A DNA stretch of 64,000 nucleotides, from assembly GCA_036250225.1 (NCBI GenBank), contig JAPZLL010000007.1, positions 496,001 through 560,000 on the forward strand, given 5' to 3'. Source of the stretch: Cercophora sp. LCS_1 (Eukaryota; Ascomycota; Sordariomycetes; Sordariales; Lasiosphaeriaceae). Position numbers and translations under genes: made by a program. The notes below the pieces were generated by a model, which ran no database searches, was not told where the DNA came from, and saw nothing but the letters and a program-made list of their open reading frames with translations. Shown here one piece after another: positions 1 through 10,348 of the stretch (position 1 is the first letter of the stretch; each line of letters opens with the position of its first letter).

Positions 1-712
1 CTCGATCTCCTTGCCTTTGCCGTTCCGCTCCGGTGCCTTGCGCCGCAAGAGATTACAACCGAAGAGGAGCCTCCTTTCTCCCTCATGAGGCGACCTCGTG
101 TCCTCATGCGAGTTGTCATGGAGAGGCTCGCCATCCTGGGCTGCATCTGACTTGTCCGCTGCCGGCAGCTCGAGTACCCATTCCCACTGACCTGCTTGGT
201 GTTTCGCAAGTTGTTCTGCGTTGCTTGGAATATCGCGAAGGGCAACTTCCAGGGCATCAACTATGTTGAGATCGACTACTCAAGGGGTCAGCACACTGGT
301 CGAGGGCGAATGTGTTGGTTGAGATACCTTGGGTCTTCTGTGAAGTCGCCGCACTGCCACCAGATGACTTTCTGTTCTCGTAAGAACTCTCTTCCTCGTG
401 GTGGGTCGGTAGTGCTTGGAATGTGTCGAATTCCACGTGTGGTCGAGTCCTGTGCTCGCGCGCCCTGGGCTGGTGGTACTCGTCAAACCAGTTCTCCTTG
501 TTTGGCGTAATATGAAAGTTGTCGAGCTCTTCGATAAGCGCGTCGACAGCAGGCTTGCAAGGCTTGCCAATGTTCTGAATGTTGGCGAGAGGGAGTTCGT
601 TGAAGACCGGGTGGGAGGATGTAGAGCTCCGAAAGCTGCCGTTGTCAAAATGTCGATGATCGTCGTAGATATCGAGCCCGACGACGGGTCGAACTCGTGT
701 CCCGGCTGCCAT
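1..712 (-). CDS. Unrecognised protein, 5' part only (3' end beyond left edge)
   Basis: Exon 1 is 328..712 (ATG at 712). An intron at 261..327 (67 bp, GTATCT donor, GTGCTGACC branch, ACATAG acceptor) joins it in phase to a second exon that stays open to base 1. Without splicing the frame hits a TGA near 258; the spliced frame carries 86 further codons without a stop. That mutual consistency is the main evidence that the gene is real. The visible protein (about 215 residues) is hydrophilic and starts MAAGTRVRPVVG. It has a motif-free middle rich in His, Asp and Glu, then a charged stretch ending KGKEIE at the edge. No signal peptide, membrane segment or known domain is visible. Function unknown. 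It could be a long regulatory protein; the missing 3' part would decide. Confidence 0.6.
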
Positions 713-1755
713 GGCTTTAATTGTCACTTTCTTCCGTATCGGTTGGCGCCGAAATAGGCCAAGCCCGGTCGCAGGCACGGTCACAGGACACAGACAATGT
801 CCCGATCAAGGACGCCACCACGGCCGATAGGATGACAAGGGGTGTCAATGCAATTTCACGGGTAAAAAACCGACGGGAGGGCGATTGGCTTCCCGAAGAA
901 ACGGCCGATGAAGAGGGGTGTTTGATCCTCGGCCCCGACGACAAAAAGACAAGAACACCAATTCAAAAAAGCCCAAGATGGTGGACAAAATTGCGGCGAA
1001 GGCTGATCGAAAGCTTGTTGGTATGAGCTGACAATGATGCTTGTAGCTATCCTTAGCTAGCAATTGGGACGGGGATCTGGGAACTTCGGATGATGGATGG
1101 AGGAAACAAGCTGGGATTGGATGGGTATTTCAACAGCGACCGCTGTTGTTTACTTCCATTACACGGCCCCCGCCCAAGATGGGTCTGCAGTTGCTCCCTG
1201 CATTTTGCAGCATTGTGTCCATCGCGACCTGTTGGCTATGGTGTCCTCCTTGCGCCTTCCCATCTTGTCCCGCGGCCACCTGCATTGTGTGGTTGAACTG
1301 GCCCTGTCTGTGCCTCCCCCGCTTGCGTGTTTGGGTTGCACCGTGTCTTTTCACGAAACATGGGTCCCTTCGTCACAATGCGGTGCTGTCATCCAATCGT
1401 AGCGCGATCGCAAGTGGATGGGCTGACTAAGGAACGCGAGACTGACGCGAAGGGGCCTGCCTGCTTCCGCCCTGTTCTGCCCCGCTCCGGACCCCTGCGA
1501 CTGGAGCCGGCGCATCGGCGGGGCAGGTCAACTCCAGCAGCTGAAGCTGTTCTCGTTAGTTTCGCTGCGTTGTGTTGGTCCTCCTGCGCCGCGATAATCA
1601 TCAGTAATATTTTCTCAATGTCGCCGGTATAGAACTGTTGTGTTTCAGAGTCACCGGCTACGGTTCGGGTTGCACCCGTAAGCATTTTCCCGACAGGTGA
1701 AATTGTTGCCAAAATTGAGCGGCCAAACTTGTGATCACACCAAAAGGGACTCGCA
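713..1755. other. Intergenic, no gene seen
   Basis: About 1 kb between the start of the left-edge gene and the stop of dad2. Several overlapping open frames exist on both strands, but none has splice-consistent extension or family-like composition. It presumably holds the promoter of the left-edge gene and the dad2 3' UTR. Confidence 0.5.
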
Positions 1756-2229
1756 TCACTCCCGGTCCTCTTCCGCTGCATCTGCATGTGCCTGAAGATT
1801 CGGTGCGTGCTCCGTCGGGATCCGGACAAGAGTCTGCGGAAGTGGAACGGTCTCCTCAACCTCGGCGGGTTCCTCGGCGTTTGGACGGGGGATTTTTGCT
1901 GCGTTTGTTAGATATGTTTTTTCCTCAAAGGCCGAGGATGGTATACCCGATGCCATGTTGATCGCCCTCAGCACATTATGCCAGTTTGCGAGGACCATGG
2001 CAATCGCCTCTGTTCCATCCGAGAGCGTTGATAGCTTTTGCTCGAGCGCTTCCATTTGAGAGGCCACTGCCGCGCTCAAATCGCGAAGCTCTTTGAGATT
2101 TTCCAGCTCCGCCTTCTTCTCATTGACTCGTGCCACGAGCGCAGGGGACTGGCCGGTTGAGGCTGCACTGGCCGACATGGACGGCTGTCGCATGTGGCCA
2201 GAAAACGATCTGGCCGGGAAGGTAGACAT
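1756..2229 (-). CDS. dad2: DASH/Dam1 complex subunit Dad2
   Basis: Single exon, 157 aa. Dad2 is a subunit of the fungal DASH/Dam1 ring that couples kinetochores to microtubule plus ends at mitosis. The region at about residues 30-95 matches the Dad2 family closely: a Lys/Glu-rich helix (KKAELENLKELRDLS), then MEALEQKLSTL, then a signature around VLANWHNVLRAINMAS. The N-terminal 30 residues and the acidic, proline-rich C-terminal 60 residues look disordered; many Dad2 proteins are shorter, so this tail is an extension. The ATG at 2229 precedes the conserved helix by about 35 codons. It is divergent from sgo1, with 474 bp between the two ATGs, so the two chromosome-segregation genes probably share a promoter region. 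Confidence 0.9.
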   Translation of the reverse strand: MSTFPARSFSGHMRQPSMSASAASTGQSPALVARVNEKKAELENLKELRDLSAAVASQMEALEQKLSTLSDGTEAIAMVLANWHNVLRAINMASGIPSSAFEEKTYLTNAAKIPRPNAEEPAEVEETVPLPQTLVRIPTEHAPNLQAHADAAEEDRE

Positions 2230-2703
2230 GATGACCGCGATATCGGAAACGGGAGAGCGCCTTGCTGGTAGCTTGCAGTTGCAGGTTGACTGACTTCGTG
2301 GCGGTCGATGGTGCTGGCAGGCCGTGGGGCAAGCAGCGAGGAGGCCAAGCCTCTGACGTGCTCTGCCCTGACGCGCTGGTGGGAGTTTGGTGGGGCACTT
2401 TTCGCAGGCACGCTGGACTCGCTTGCCTGCCGAGTCGGTTGCTGGTCAACCCCAGTCCATGCACTGGGTTGTGTTCTGCCGCGCTAAGCCTTTTCAGGAA
2501 GCGAAGTAAACATTCTGGAAATGACCCAGCGAAATTATCCCATGTGCATTCTCGGGCCACAACAACCTGCATTTTCTTCTTGCATACCGCTTCGTTGACT
2601 CGCAGTCTACCAATTGTTCCCCCATCTGCTCCACAAGTGCAGGCTGCCCGCTCCCCAAGTTGGATATTGCCCTATTTCGCTGTTTTGTTTGCGACAATGT
2701 GCC
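2230..2703. promoter_or_regulatory. Shared divergent promoter region of dad2 and sgo1
   Basis: 474 bp separate the two ATGs. An ACGCG core (2371..2375), as in G1/S MBF sites, lies near the middle. This short word may be chance, so a cell-cycle promoter is only an inference from the products of the two genes. Confidence 0.4.
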
Positions 2704-4899
2704 ATGGCTAGACTCAACGAGCCCCCCGCGCCCATGGAGAGCAACCTCGACATATGTACGTGTCGGCGCTCTCTCGCGCCCCTTTTCGTGGCTAACCTGG
2801 CGCGGTCACAGTACGTCGCAAGTTTCTTAGGCAGAACCGAGATCTAGCAAAGATCAACTCGAACCAGTCGAACCGCATCCGAGTTCTCGAAAATGAGTAC
2901 GCCCGTATGCTGTCGGAAAACCTTGATCTTCGAGGGCAGATCCTGCGCTTGGAGAAGGAACTCGAGAGCACCACTGCCCAGAGGATAGCTGACCATGCGC
3001 TGGAGATCAAGACAAAGATGGAAGCGCAGCTCGCTGAGCTGGGCTCCATGCTTGCTGGCCTCGGCAGCGAACCCCCAGCGAAGAGGCACTCCCCCGAGCG
3101 AAGGAAAACGACGAAGCCTAGTCCCAGAGGGCTTCGAAGTCCGGCTATGAGAAGGCCGCGGCCGATACCAGATGATCCCGAAGCCTTGGCGGCACAGGAG
3201 GGAAGGCTTCCGCCTATTCAGGAAAACAAAACATACCCGCGGGCGACCATGAAGTGAGTAGGCACCGGAGAAGGCCAGGGACACGACCCGCTGACAATCG
3301 TTCAGTAGTGAAGAAATTCTGGCCTTATGCGCCGAAGCGGCGGATACCAGCGAGTCGCCTGATATCGGTCCGCCACCCGTGTCTCGCTACATTGAGGAGG
3401 AAACGACGAATGTCAAGAGTGCATCGACTGAGAAGGGCGAGCCTTTATCGCAAGCTAATCTAGGTCGCAAACAATCCAAGGAGCCAGTCCCGGCCCCGGC
3501 TCCTAAACTCGACTATCAGAGAAAGCAACCTTCCAACCCCGAACCGAAGAAGGCGCTAGCGAGCTGCGCAAACGTGCCAGCAAGGGTGGAAAAAGAACCA
3601 GAGCAAACCAAACCGCCGACGCAACCACCATCACCAGGAACGCTCAAGGCTGGAGCTAAGAGGAAATACGGCGACGAGAACGAAAACGTGAAACCAATCA
3701 CCAAGCCTCAAGTTGGCAAAGAGAACACGTCTGTAACGGAGAAGCCCCGGGATGTGCAGAAGCCTCGTGTGATCAAGGAGCTCAAACGAGACAAGACCGC
3801 AAACAGACCGGCTCTGCAAGCCAAAAGCACCAACGACGATATATCGTCGCCTCGAAAAGCCCTCCAAGAAGTGGCCAAGCCAAGTAAATCTCAGCAACTT
3901 CAACCTCCGTCACTAAACGACCTCGCCACAAAACAGCAGAAGCCTGCTCCTGTCCCCAGACTTGAAATTCCTCGTGTCCCTGGGCCACCACTCCCGGCAG
4001 TCACGATCCTCCCCAGTCCCTCGCCCGAGGCGAAAACTCCAGGCCCGGCACTCATCTCCCCCGATACCCCGCAGCGCTCAGCACAGAGAGAAACCGCACG
4101 CGACACGCCTCCTCCCGGCCATCTCTCAGTCGATGGTGAGACCACGAGGCCTAGTCGGCGGGCTCGTGCAGCTATCAGCTATGCGGAACCGAATCTGCGT
4201 GACAAAATGCGTCGACCAACCAAGGAGCTTTTTGACGCGGTGTCTGGCGAGGGAAAGTTCAAGCAGAGATCCTCAGCTACGGGACAAAAGGATGATCTGG
4301 CTCCCATGTCAGCCACCGCGCCAGAGATGACTTTGGAAGCCCAAGACGCCACCAGGCGTGAAAGCGTCCTGAGCCCACTCGCTCCGAGGGAAAACAAAGA
4401 GCAGCCCATGGAAGTGCTGCCTAGCAGTGTAGTACTCGAGCGGCGCCGAAGGCCTTCCGCTGTAGCAAGCACAGGGCTGGTTGATACTACCGAGGATAAC
4501 ACCACAACAATCCAACCAAAACCGAAGCCGAGCCAGGAGAAAGAAAAACAAGCCGAGCCGACAGTCGATATCTATGAGTTCGCCAGCTCGTCCCCCGTCA
4601 CGTCTGAGAGTAAAGGGTCTCCCCGCCAAGTTGAGGAAAACAACAAGCCTAAGCGGCAGGCCCGGCGAGCCTCGGCGGCTGCGCATCAGGCAATGCGGGA
4701 TTACGCGGCTTCGACTGGGGAAACCGAGGGCAATCTCCAGCAGCCCAAGTCACGAGTAGGCAAGAAGAGATCGTCAATGTTGGCTCCAAAGAAGGCCGCG
4801 TTGGCTAACCTGTTGGACGGAGAGTACGGCGAGGGCCCACCCCAGGCGAATGATGAAGTGGCAGACAAGATCTCTAGGAGAAGGAGCATGATGCTATGA
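2704..4899 (+). CDS. sgo1: Shugoshin (centromeric cohesin protector)
   Basis: Model join(2704..2755, 2812..3253, 3306..4899), 695 aa. Intron 1 has a GTACGT donor and a GGTCACAG acceptor; intron 2 has GTGAGT and GTTCAG. Shugoshin recruits PP2A to centromeres, protects cohesin and senses tension. Residues of about 18-75 form the conserved N-terminal coiled coil (LRRKFLRQNRDLAKIN onward). The C-terminal basic SGO motif is at about residues 445-470 (SRRARAAISYAEPNLRDKMR), the part that in the family contacts phosphorylated H2A nucleosomes. Between them lies a long Pro/Lys-rich disordered linker containing a KEN triplet near residue 303, a possible APC/C degron. The ATG at 2704 was chosen because it alone splices in frame into the coiled coil. 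Divergent partner: dad2. Length is typical for filamentous fungi. Confidence 0.93.
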
Positions 4900-5362
4900 T
4901 TCATTGCGATGGATATGATACCAAAACTGGATACGAATTTTCTGTTGGATGTTCTCGCGGCATGGCATGGTATGCAAGCACAGCGTCTGGCGTTTGCCCC
5001 TGTCTTTGTTTTGTTTTGTTTTTAGGTTCAGGCGGGAAAGGGCGTACCAGGGAGTCAGTCGTTGTTTTAAATTTTGATGATTTCGGTTCATTACGAGACG
5101 ATGAGGGATGAGGAGTCCATAGAGAGTGGGGATGTTAATTGTTATTGTTGGATGAACAGAGTGGGAATGGAAGACACCACGTTTGATTGTTGCTGCCTTG
5201 AGAAGAGCATTGTCATCAAGTTTTATTTTTTTTCGCTCTCCTTCGAGCCTGTGTTTTTTGGGGGGATTACATCCCGTCGTGACACTGGTATCAGACCGTC
5301 CGCCATCCGGCTTCCACTGGAATCATTAGAACAACACGCCCTCATCCATCATATCTTCCTCA
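4900..5362. other. Convergent 3' ends, no gene seen
   Basis: Between the stop of sgo1 (+) and the stop of vps29 (-). AT-richer than the flanks with T-rich runs near 5220-5235, consistent with 3' UTRs and polyadenylation signals. No coding signal. Confidence 0.5.
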
Positions 5363-6030
5363 TCATGATTGCCCCGCCGTTGGCTCAACAGGCTTTGTAT
5401 ATGTAACCTTTTCCACCGCCACATTCTCAACCCCATTCGCATCTTTTCGCAGCTGGTACACATACAGCGTGAGCGAAATCCCCTGCACATCCATCAGACA
5501 GAAGCTCGGTACGACCTCCTCCTCGTCTCCCCCGAGCGTCGCCCAGTTTGTGCTAAACGCCCCCGTTGCGCTCCCCGGGTTCACAAAGAACTTGTCCATG
5601 TACTCGAAGCACTCGAACTTGTGCGTGCCGGCCCAGCAGAGCACGTCCACGTCCAGCCGGTTCGCTTCCGCTAGCAAAACATCGGGCTCGTTGGATACCA
5701 GCGTGAACCCTTCTAGGAAGCCGATGCGTATGTTTCCGTGCGTCACCACTTGGGTTAGTGGAAGCGAGGTCGCCTCCACGTCCATCCGGCCCTTGACGAT
5801 TTTGAGGTCCGGCGCCATTGTGCGCAGGTATTCGTAGGTTGATTTGTCGGTTAGGTTGCCTAGGCAGAGGGTTTGCGCGATGCGGCCTGGTGCGAGGAGT
5901 TTCTTGAACTGAGGGGTGTTAGTGAGGGTTGGGATGTCAACGGGGGATATGAACGCCGTGCCTTGGCTGGGATGTCGAGGGCGCGGTCGGGTATGTGGAG
6001 GTCGCCGATTACGAGGATTAAGAAGGCCAT
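5363..6030 (-). CDS. vps29: Retromer subunit Vps29
   Basis: Model complement(join(5363..5908, 5962..6030)), 204 aa. Vps29 is the metallophosphoesterase-fold scaffold of the retromer (Vps35-Vps26-Vps29), which returns cargo from endosomes to the Golgi. Exon 1 gives the family start MAFLILVIGDLHIPDRALDI. Exon 2 continues with FKKLLAPG, then LGNLTDKSTYEYLR and KIVKGRMD. Near the C-terminus are WAGTHKFECFEYMDKFFVNPG and a final beta-strand region. GDLH, GNLT and the THK segment match positions of the phosphoesterase motifs, which in Vps29 are mostly structural. The 53-bp intron must be read as GC-AG (AAG|GCACGG ... CTCAG, with a CTAAC branch); no GT donor in it keeps the frame. Length is normal for fungi. 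It is convergent with sgo1. Confidence 0.93.
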
Positions 6031-6952
6031 TGTGGCGGTTGTGGTGGTTGAGGATGGGGAGTTGGTTGGCGACGCTCGTTTGGAGGGGCCTCGTCAGCTC
6101 GTCGTGGTGGTGGTAGTGGTAGTGGCTGTCGTCGTCTATGCCAATTATCGTAATTAGGTGCGTTTGAGGGGTGCGGGTGCCTGTTATGCAAGATTACTCG
6201 TCGGGTCGTTCACAGGTGAAGCTGTTGATGTCGTTGAGCTCGGTGCTCGATTACGAAGATGCGGCGTTGTTTGTCTTGGCTGATTGAGCTGACCACGGTG
6301 AGCGATAAGCCAGGGGGAGCTCCCGACGTTGCTTGGTGGCTGAAGCCTAGTGTCAATGAGGCTTGAATGCGGGGTGCCCCCGCGACGGGGACAATCGACC
6401 CCACCATCCCTCCGTGGGCTTCAGCGGTCCGATCACGGCTGGCGCCGCCCGACGCCGTGGCAAGTAGACGCCGAAAAATCACCGCAGACCGCTTGCAAAG
6501 CCGCTCTAGAGCCCTTCACCCGGGTTTCAGAAGCGAGGCCCCCTAAGCCGTGTTTATAAGGGGCGCCCCAAAACATCTTGATTAAGTCATACATCCTCTA
6601 AAAACGATTCCCTCCCCTCCATAACGGTTAGAGTTCGGCTAGACAGCGATCGGGTTGGCACCTAAAAAAATTCCACAGGGTCTGGTAGTGGAGAGAAGCA
6701 GTGTCAGCGTGCAGATTCATGGTACCCGAGGTTCCCAGACTGGCACGCGCCTCCCAGTCGCTGGTTAGACGGCTATCGGGACTGGCCGTTTCGATGCCCC
6801 GCCAGAAAGCTGCGCCGGACACCCCCCCCGCGCGCCTCTCCCTGATCTCGCGACACCTTGCACCCGATTATCCGATCAACACCCCCTATACCGTCGAGAG
6901 ACTGCCAAGTACCATTGACACCTCATTGCTTCCCAAACAACAGATCCGCAAG
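6031..6952. other. Divergent intergenic region of vps29 and agx1
   Basis: About 920 bp upstream of both genes. The last 234 bp before the agx1 ATG (6719..6952) stay open in the agx1 frame and could encode an N-terminal extension (see findings). No other gene was seen. Confidence 0.45.
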
Positions 6953-8218
6953 ATGTCTTCGCAGCCCGCACACCCCACCCTCCTGATCCCGGGTCCCATC
7001 GAGTTTGACGATGCGGTCCTCCAGTCCATGAGTCATTATAGGTGAGTGCGTGGTGATGGCTGCTACGGGGGTAAATAGAGGGCTGATTGAACCTCCAGCG
7101 AGAGCCATGTTGGGCCGGGCTTCGTTGCGACCTTTGGCGAGACGCTGTCTATGCTCCGGAAGCTCTTCCAGACCTCGGATCCTGCGTCGCAACCTTTCGT
7201 CCTTTCCGGCTCCGGTACCCTGGGATGGGACCTAGTGGCTGCTAATCTTGTTGAGGCCGGTGAGGATGTTCTAGTGCTTGGATCTGGCTACTTCAGTGAC
7301 GGCTTCGCCGACTGCTTGAAGGTTTATGGCGCGAACGTGACGGAACTCAAGGCGGCGCCAGGTCAGAAGCCCCAGCTGCCCGAGATCGAGAAGGCTCTTG
7401 CGGAGAAGAAGTACAAGGTCCTCACGGTCACCCATGTCGATACCTCCACCGGCGTCCTCAGCGAACTGAAGAACCTCTCCGAGCTGGTCCACCGTGTCTC
7501 GCCCGATACCCTCATCATTGTCGACGGTGTGTGCAGTGTGGCTTGCGAAGAGATTGACTTTGATGGCTGGAAGCTGGATGGCGTTGTCACGGCCAGCCAG
7601 AAGGCTATCGGGTGCCCCGCCGGTCTTTCGATCTCCATGTTCAGCGGGAGGGCGATGCAGAAGTTCCAGAACAGGAAGACACCCCCGGCGGCTTACTTTG
7701 CCTCGATGAAGAACTGGACACATATCATGCAAAATTACGAGGCCAAGAAGCCATCATACTTTGCGACCCCATCGCCCCAGCTTATCCATGCTCTTCACAC
7801 AGCGTTGACTCAAATCCTCGGCAAACCACTTGCGGAGAGATTCGCTGCGCACAAGGCTGCTTCGGATAGGATCAAGAAGGCCGTGGCCGACTTGGGCCTG
7901 AAGCAGGTTGCGCCGAACCCCGATGAGCAGGCCCACGGTATGACGGCCATCTACCTCCCGGAGACCGTCAAGCAGGCCGACATTCTGCCCAACTTGGCGA
8001 AGAAGGGTGTCGTGTTTGCGGGTGGTATCCACAAGGAGATTGCCACCAAGTATATCCGGTTTGGGCACATGGGTGTCAGCGTGGTACGCCTATCTCCTGT
8101 TCTTCGTTTTAATCGGGTGTTAACATGATGATAGCTTGACCCCAGCCGAGGCGATATTGACCGGGCCATCGAGGCCCTGCAGACTGGCCTTACGGAGTGC
8201 GGCTACCAGAAGGCCTAG
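6953..8218 (+). CDS. agx1: Alanine-glyoxylate aminotransferase
   Basis: Model join(6953..7041, 7099..8083, 8135..8218), 385 aa. It converts glyoxylate plus alanine to glycine plus pyruvate, linking the glyoxylate and glycine/one-carbon pathways; PLP-dependent, class V fold. Seen: the N-terminal substrate loop LLIPGPIEFDD, the cofactor-binding SGSGTLGWDL, VDGVCSVACEEID, and the PLP lysine near residue 198 in ASQKAIGCPAG. At the end come IRFGHMGVSV, spliced to LDPSRGDIDRAI. All three exons are needed to complete the fold, and the length equals the family norm. The C-terminus (YQKA) is not a PTS1 signal. Upstream in-frame sequence from an ATG at 6719 would add 78 residues rich in Arg and Ser. 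I chose 6953 because it sits just before the conserved core; the longer start remains possible. Confidence 0.92.
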
Positions 8219-8892
8219 AGAAAGGTGTTGTTGATGTGAAGTGATCAGCTTGGTCTCACAGCAGACAAGATTCAAATCAAATAGAAACAGGAAACCTATA
8301 GACCAAAAGACAGTTGACACAATTGCAATTGGTTGCTACAATGATACCTGTAATTTTGAAGGAAGGTTAGGGATGGTGAAGTTGTTGAGCGGCTGTTTTA
8401 GGCGCGATTCTATGTTCGAGGCATGTGTCTTCCGACATCGCTAGTGCTTGACAGTTTGTTTAGGAAAGGGGCGAGCTTGGTCAGGGGCTGGGTTCGGCAC
8501 TGGTCTCGTCGAGGTTGACCAATGGACTTTCAAAGTACCAGAGGTTGGCATCTCACCTTTGTCATCACTAGCCCGAACAATTGATTATATCGCCGCCCGT
8601 CACATCCCTTACACCGAGGTGGCATGACAAGTTCAGTGAACACCAATACCTAAGCTGCGGAGACTGGGTGAATTGACCCTTGGGATTACCTTGAATGACC
8701 TCTTCGGCTTTGGCGGTGCTCCCGGCCGCCACACTATTTGTAAATATCACAAATTTCTGTCTCTCGGTCGAAAAACGACTGTATATGAGCGAGCCTCCTT
8801 CCAGAAAAGAGTGGAGTTGGAACCAAAGCAATGCCAACTCTTTCTTTCAAGAAGCCAGAGGATTACGACATAGTATATTCCAACATTCCAAC
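8219..8892. other. Intergenic, no gene seen
   Basis: 674 bp between agx1 and the small secreted-protein gene. Only short shadow frames; presumed agx1 3' UTR and the promoter of the next gene. Confidence 0.5.
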
Positions 8893-9537
8893 ATGAAAGC
8901 CGGCGCCATCTTCACCATCTTCGCGGCGGTTACTACGGCCGCGGCTCTCCCTGCCGACCCATCCCCGGGGCCCCGGCAGGCAGCAAAGCAAGTTCTACAC
9001 TTCTTCACGGCGAATAGTTTGGAGTCTCAGTTCATCGTGCACGTTCCTGCGGGCCAACGCTTTGTCTCCCAGTTTGGGTCCATTGGGGCTATCATCACCA
9101 GAGCCCGAGTTGTTGATCCAAAGACGCGATGCGTAAGTGAGGATTCTATTGCGGGGCTCTTTTTCCCCCAATGTCTTTGCGGCACTCATGAAACTTGGGG
9201 AGAGATGGACGGGAATGCCCTGACACAGCCGGGAGACTCTGGCTGACGTTGACCCCAGGACTTCTCCGCAAGCATCACGGGTGGGGGATCCGGCACACGC
9301 TGCGATCTAAACACCCAAGTCGGTTCGCTTTTCGCAACCTCGGTGCCGATTAACCTCGCCGCAAACGGCATTACTCCCATCAGCTGTCTGTGTCTTTTGC
9401 GATTCCCAAGCTTAGGGTCTCTAAACCTTCATCGCCACACCTCTCAAGCGCCATCAACAGCCAGACGTGATTCAAAGGGGCGTACGTATTGTATTCGAGC
9501 CACCACGTGTAGAACAGGCAAACAACATCTCAACTAG
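8893..9537 (+). CDS. Small secreted protein, unknown function
   Basis: Model join(8893..9132, 9259..9537), about 172 aa; the 3' end is uncertain. The start MKAGAIFTIFAAVTTAAA is a classic signal peptide, with probable cleavage after the Ala run before LPADPSPG. The mature protein has a compact domain (ITRARVVDPKTRC, GTRCDLNTQVG, SLFATSVPINLAANG) with few cysteines. The intron has a strong GTAAGT donor and a GACCCCAG acceptor and joins in phase 0; unspliced, the frame ends at 9246. After residue 120 the sequence becomes basic and low in domain character (RHTSQAPSTARRDSKG). A second intron or an earlier natural stop is therefore plausible. No family recognised. Candidate secreted effector-like or cell-surface protein by form only. 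Confidence 0.55.
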
Positions 9538-9580
9538 GTATCGTCATCACCAACACCAAAACCCATCATCAGTTCGACCA

Positions 9581-10348
9581 CTACACCTTCAAAGCCTCAA
9601 CAAACAACTCCCTCATCCCCTTCAACAACACCGCCAACTCCCTCGTCTCATTCACCCGCTCCAGCACCCTCTCTACCTTCTCCCTCTCCAGCTTAGGCCT
9701 ACAATGCCTAACGTCATAATCCCTACTCCCCGTGCTCAACTCAAACCACGCCTCCCGTTCCCAATTCTTCTCATCAACATGCGTATACACGAACTTGAGC
9801 CGATCCTCCGCGCCCGCCCCCTCAATCCGCAAACACAAATTCGTGACCCAAAAATCCAACTCGGGCACATTAAACCGTGCCTGCGCCTCCAACTGCGCAG
9901 CCCTCTCCCGTTGGGCCGCGACCCGTGCGTCGATCTCGCGCTGCGTCGCCGCAATCTGCGCCTTGAGCGCGTCACGCGTAGCAGCCTGCTTATCGCGCTG
10001 CGCGGTAAGCGACGAGATGGTCGCCTGCATCTCGCGCGTTTCAGCGATTTCCTTGGCAATGGTTTGCTGGGCCGTCGACGCCTTGAGCTGGAAGATCTCA
10101 ATGTCCTTCTTCTTCATGCGCTGGTCTTCTTGCAGTTCCGCGACGTTGAGGTGGAACTGGTTGCGCTCTTCGAGCACGCGCTTGCGCCCCTGTTCGATGA
10201 AGGCGTCGAATTTGGCCGTGAATTTGGCCATGCGGTCGCGGAGCTCGTCAAAGCCAAAGTTGATGGAGGGGAGGGTGTCTGCTAGGGAGGGGCCGGTGGG
10301 GGGGCGCCCGCCGGCTGTTGAGAGGGAGGGTTCGAAGACGGAGGCCAT
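9581..10348 (-). CDS. spc25: Kinetochore protein Spc25 (Ndc80 complex)
   Basis: Single exon, 255 aa. Spc25 pairs with Spc24 in the Ndc80 complex, anchoring it to the inner kinetochore. Residues of about 30-150 are a long heptad coiled coil rich in Lys, Arg, Glu and Gln, opening INFGFDELRDRMAKFTAKFD. The C-terminal globular domain (about 155-245) shows the Spc25 pattern PELDFWVTNLCLRIEG, LKFVYTHVDEKNWEREAWFEL and a final helix RELAVLLKGMRELF. The ATG at 10348 follows a T-rich tract (A-rich on the coding strand) and gives the family length; the frame is open further upstream but is low complexity there. Third chromosome-segregation gene within 8.6 kb. Its stop lies about 45 bp from the end of the secreted-protein model, convergently. 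Confidence 0.92.
   Translation of the reverse strand: MASVFEPSLSTAGGRPPTGPSLADTLPSINFGFDELRDRMAKFTAKFDAFIEQGRKRVLEERNQFHLNVAELQEDQRMKKKDIEIFQLKASTAQQTIAKEIAETREMQATISSLTAQRDKQAATRDALKAQIAATQREIDARVAAQRERAAQLEAQARFNVPELDFWVTNLCLRIEGAGAEDRLKFVYTHVDEKNWEREAWFELSTGSRDYDVRHCRPKLEREKVERVLERVNETRELAVLLKGMRELFVEALKV

Noticed and set aside
9467..10285. 272-codon open frame on the plus strand
   Set aside because: Antisense shadow of spc25, which has clear family features; GC-rich third positions keep the antisense open.
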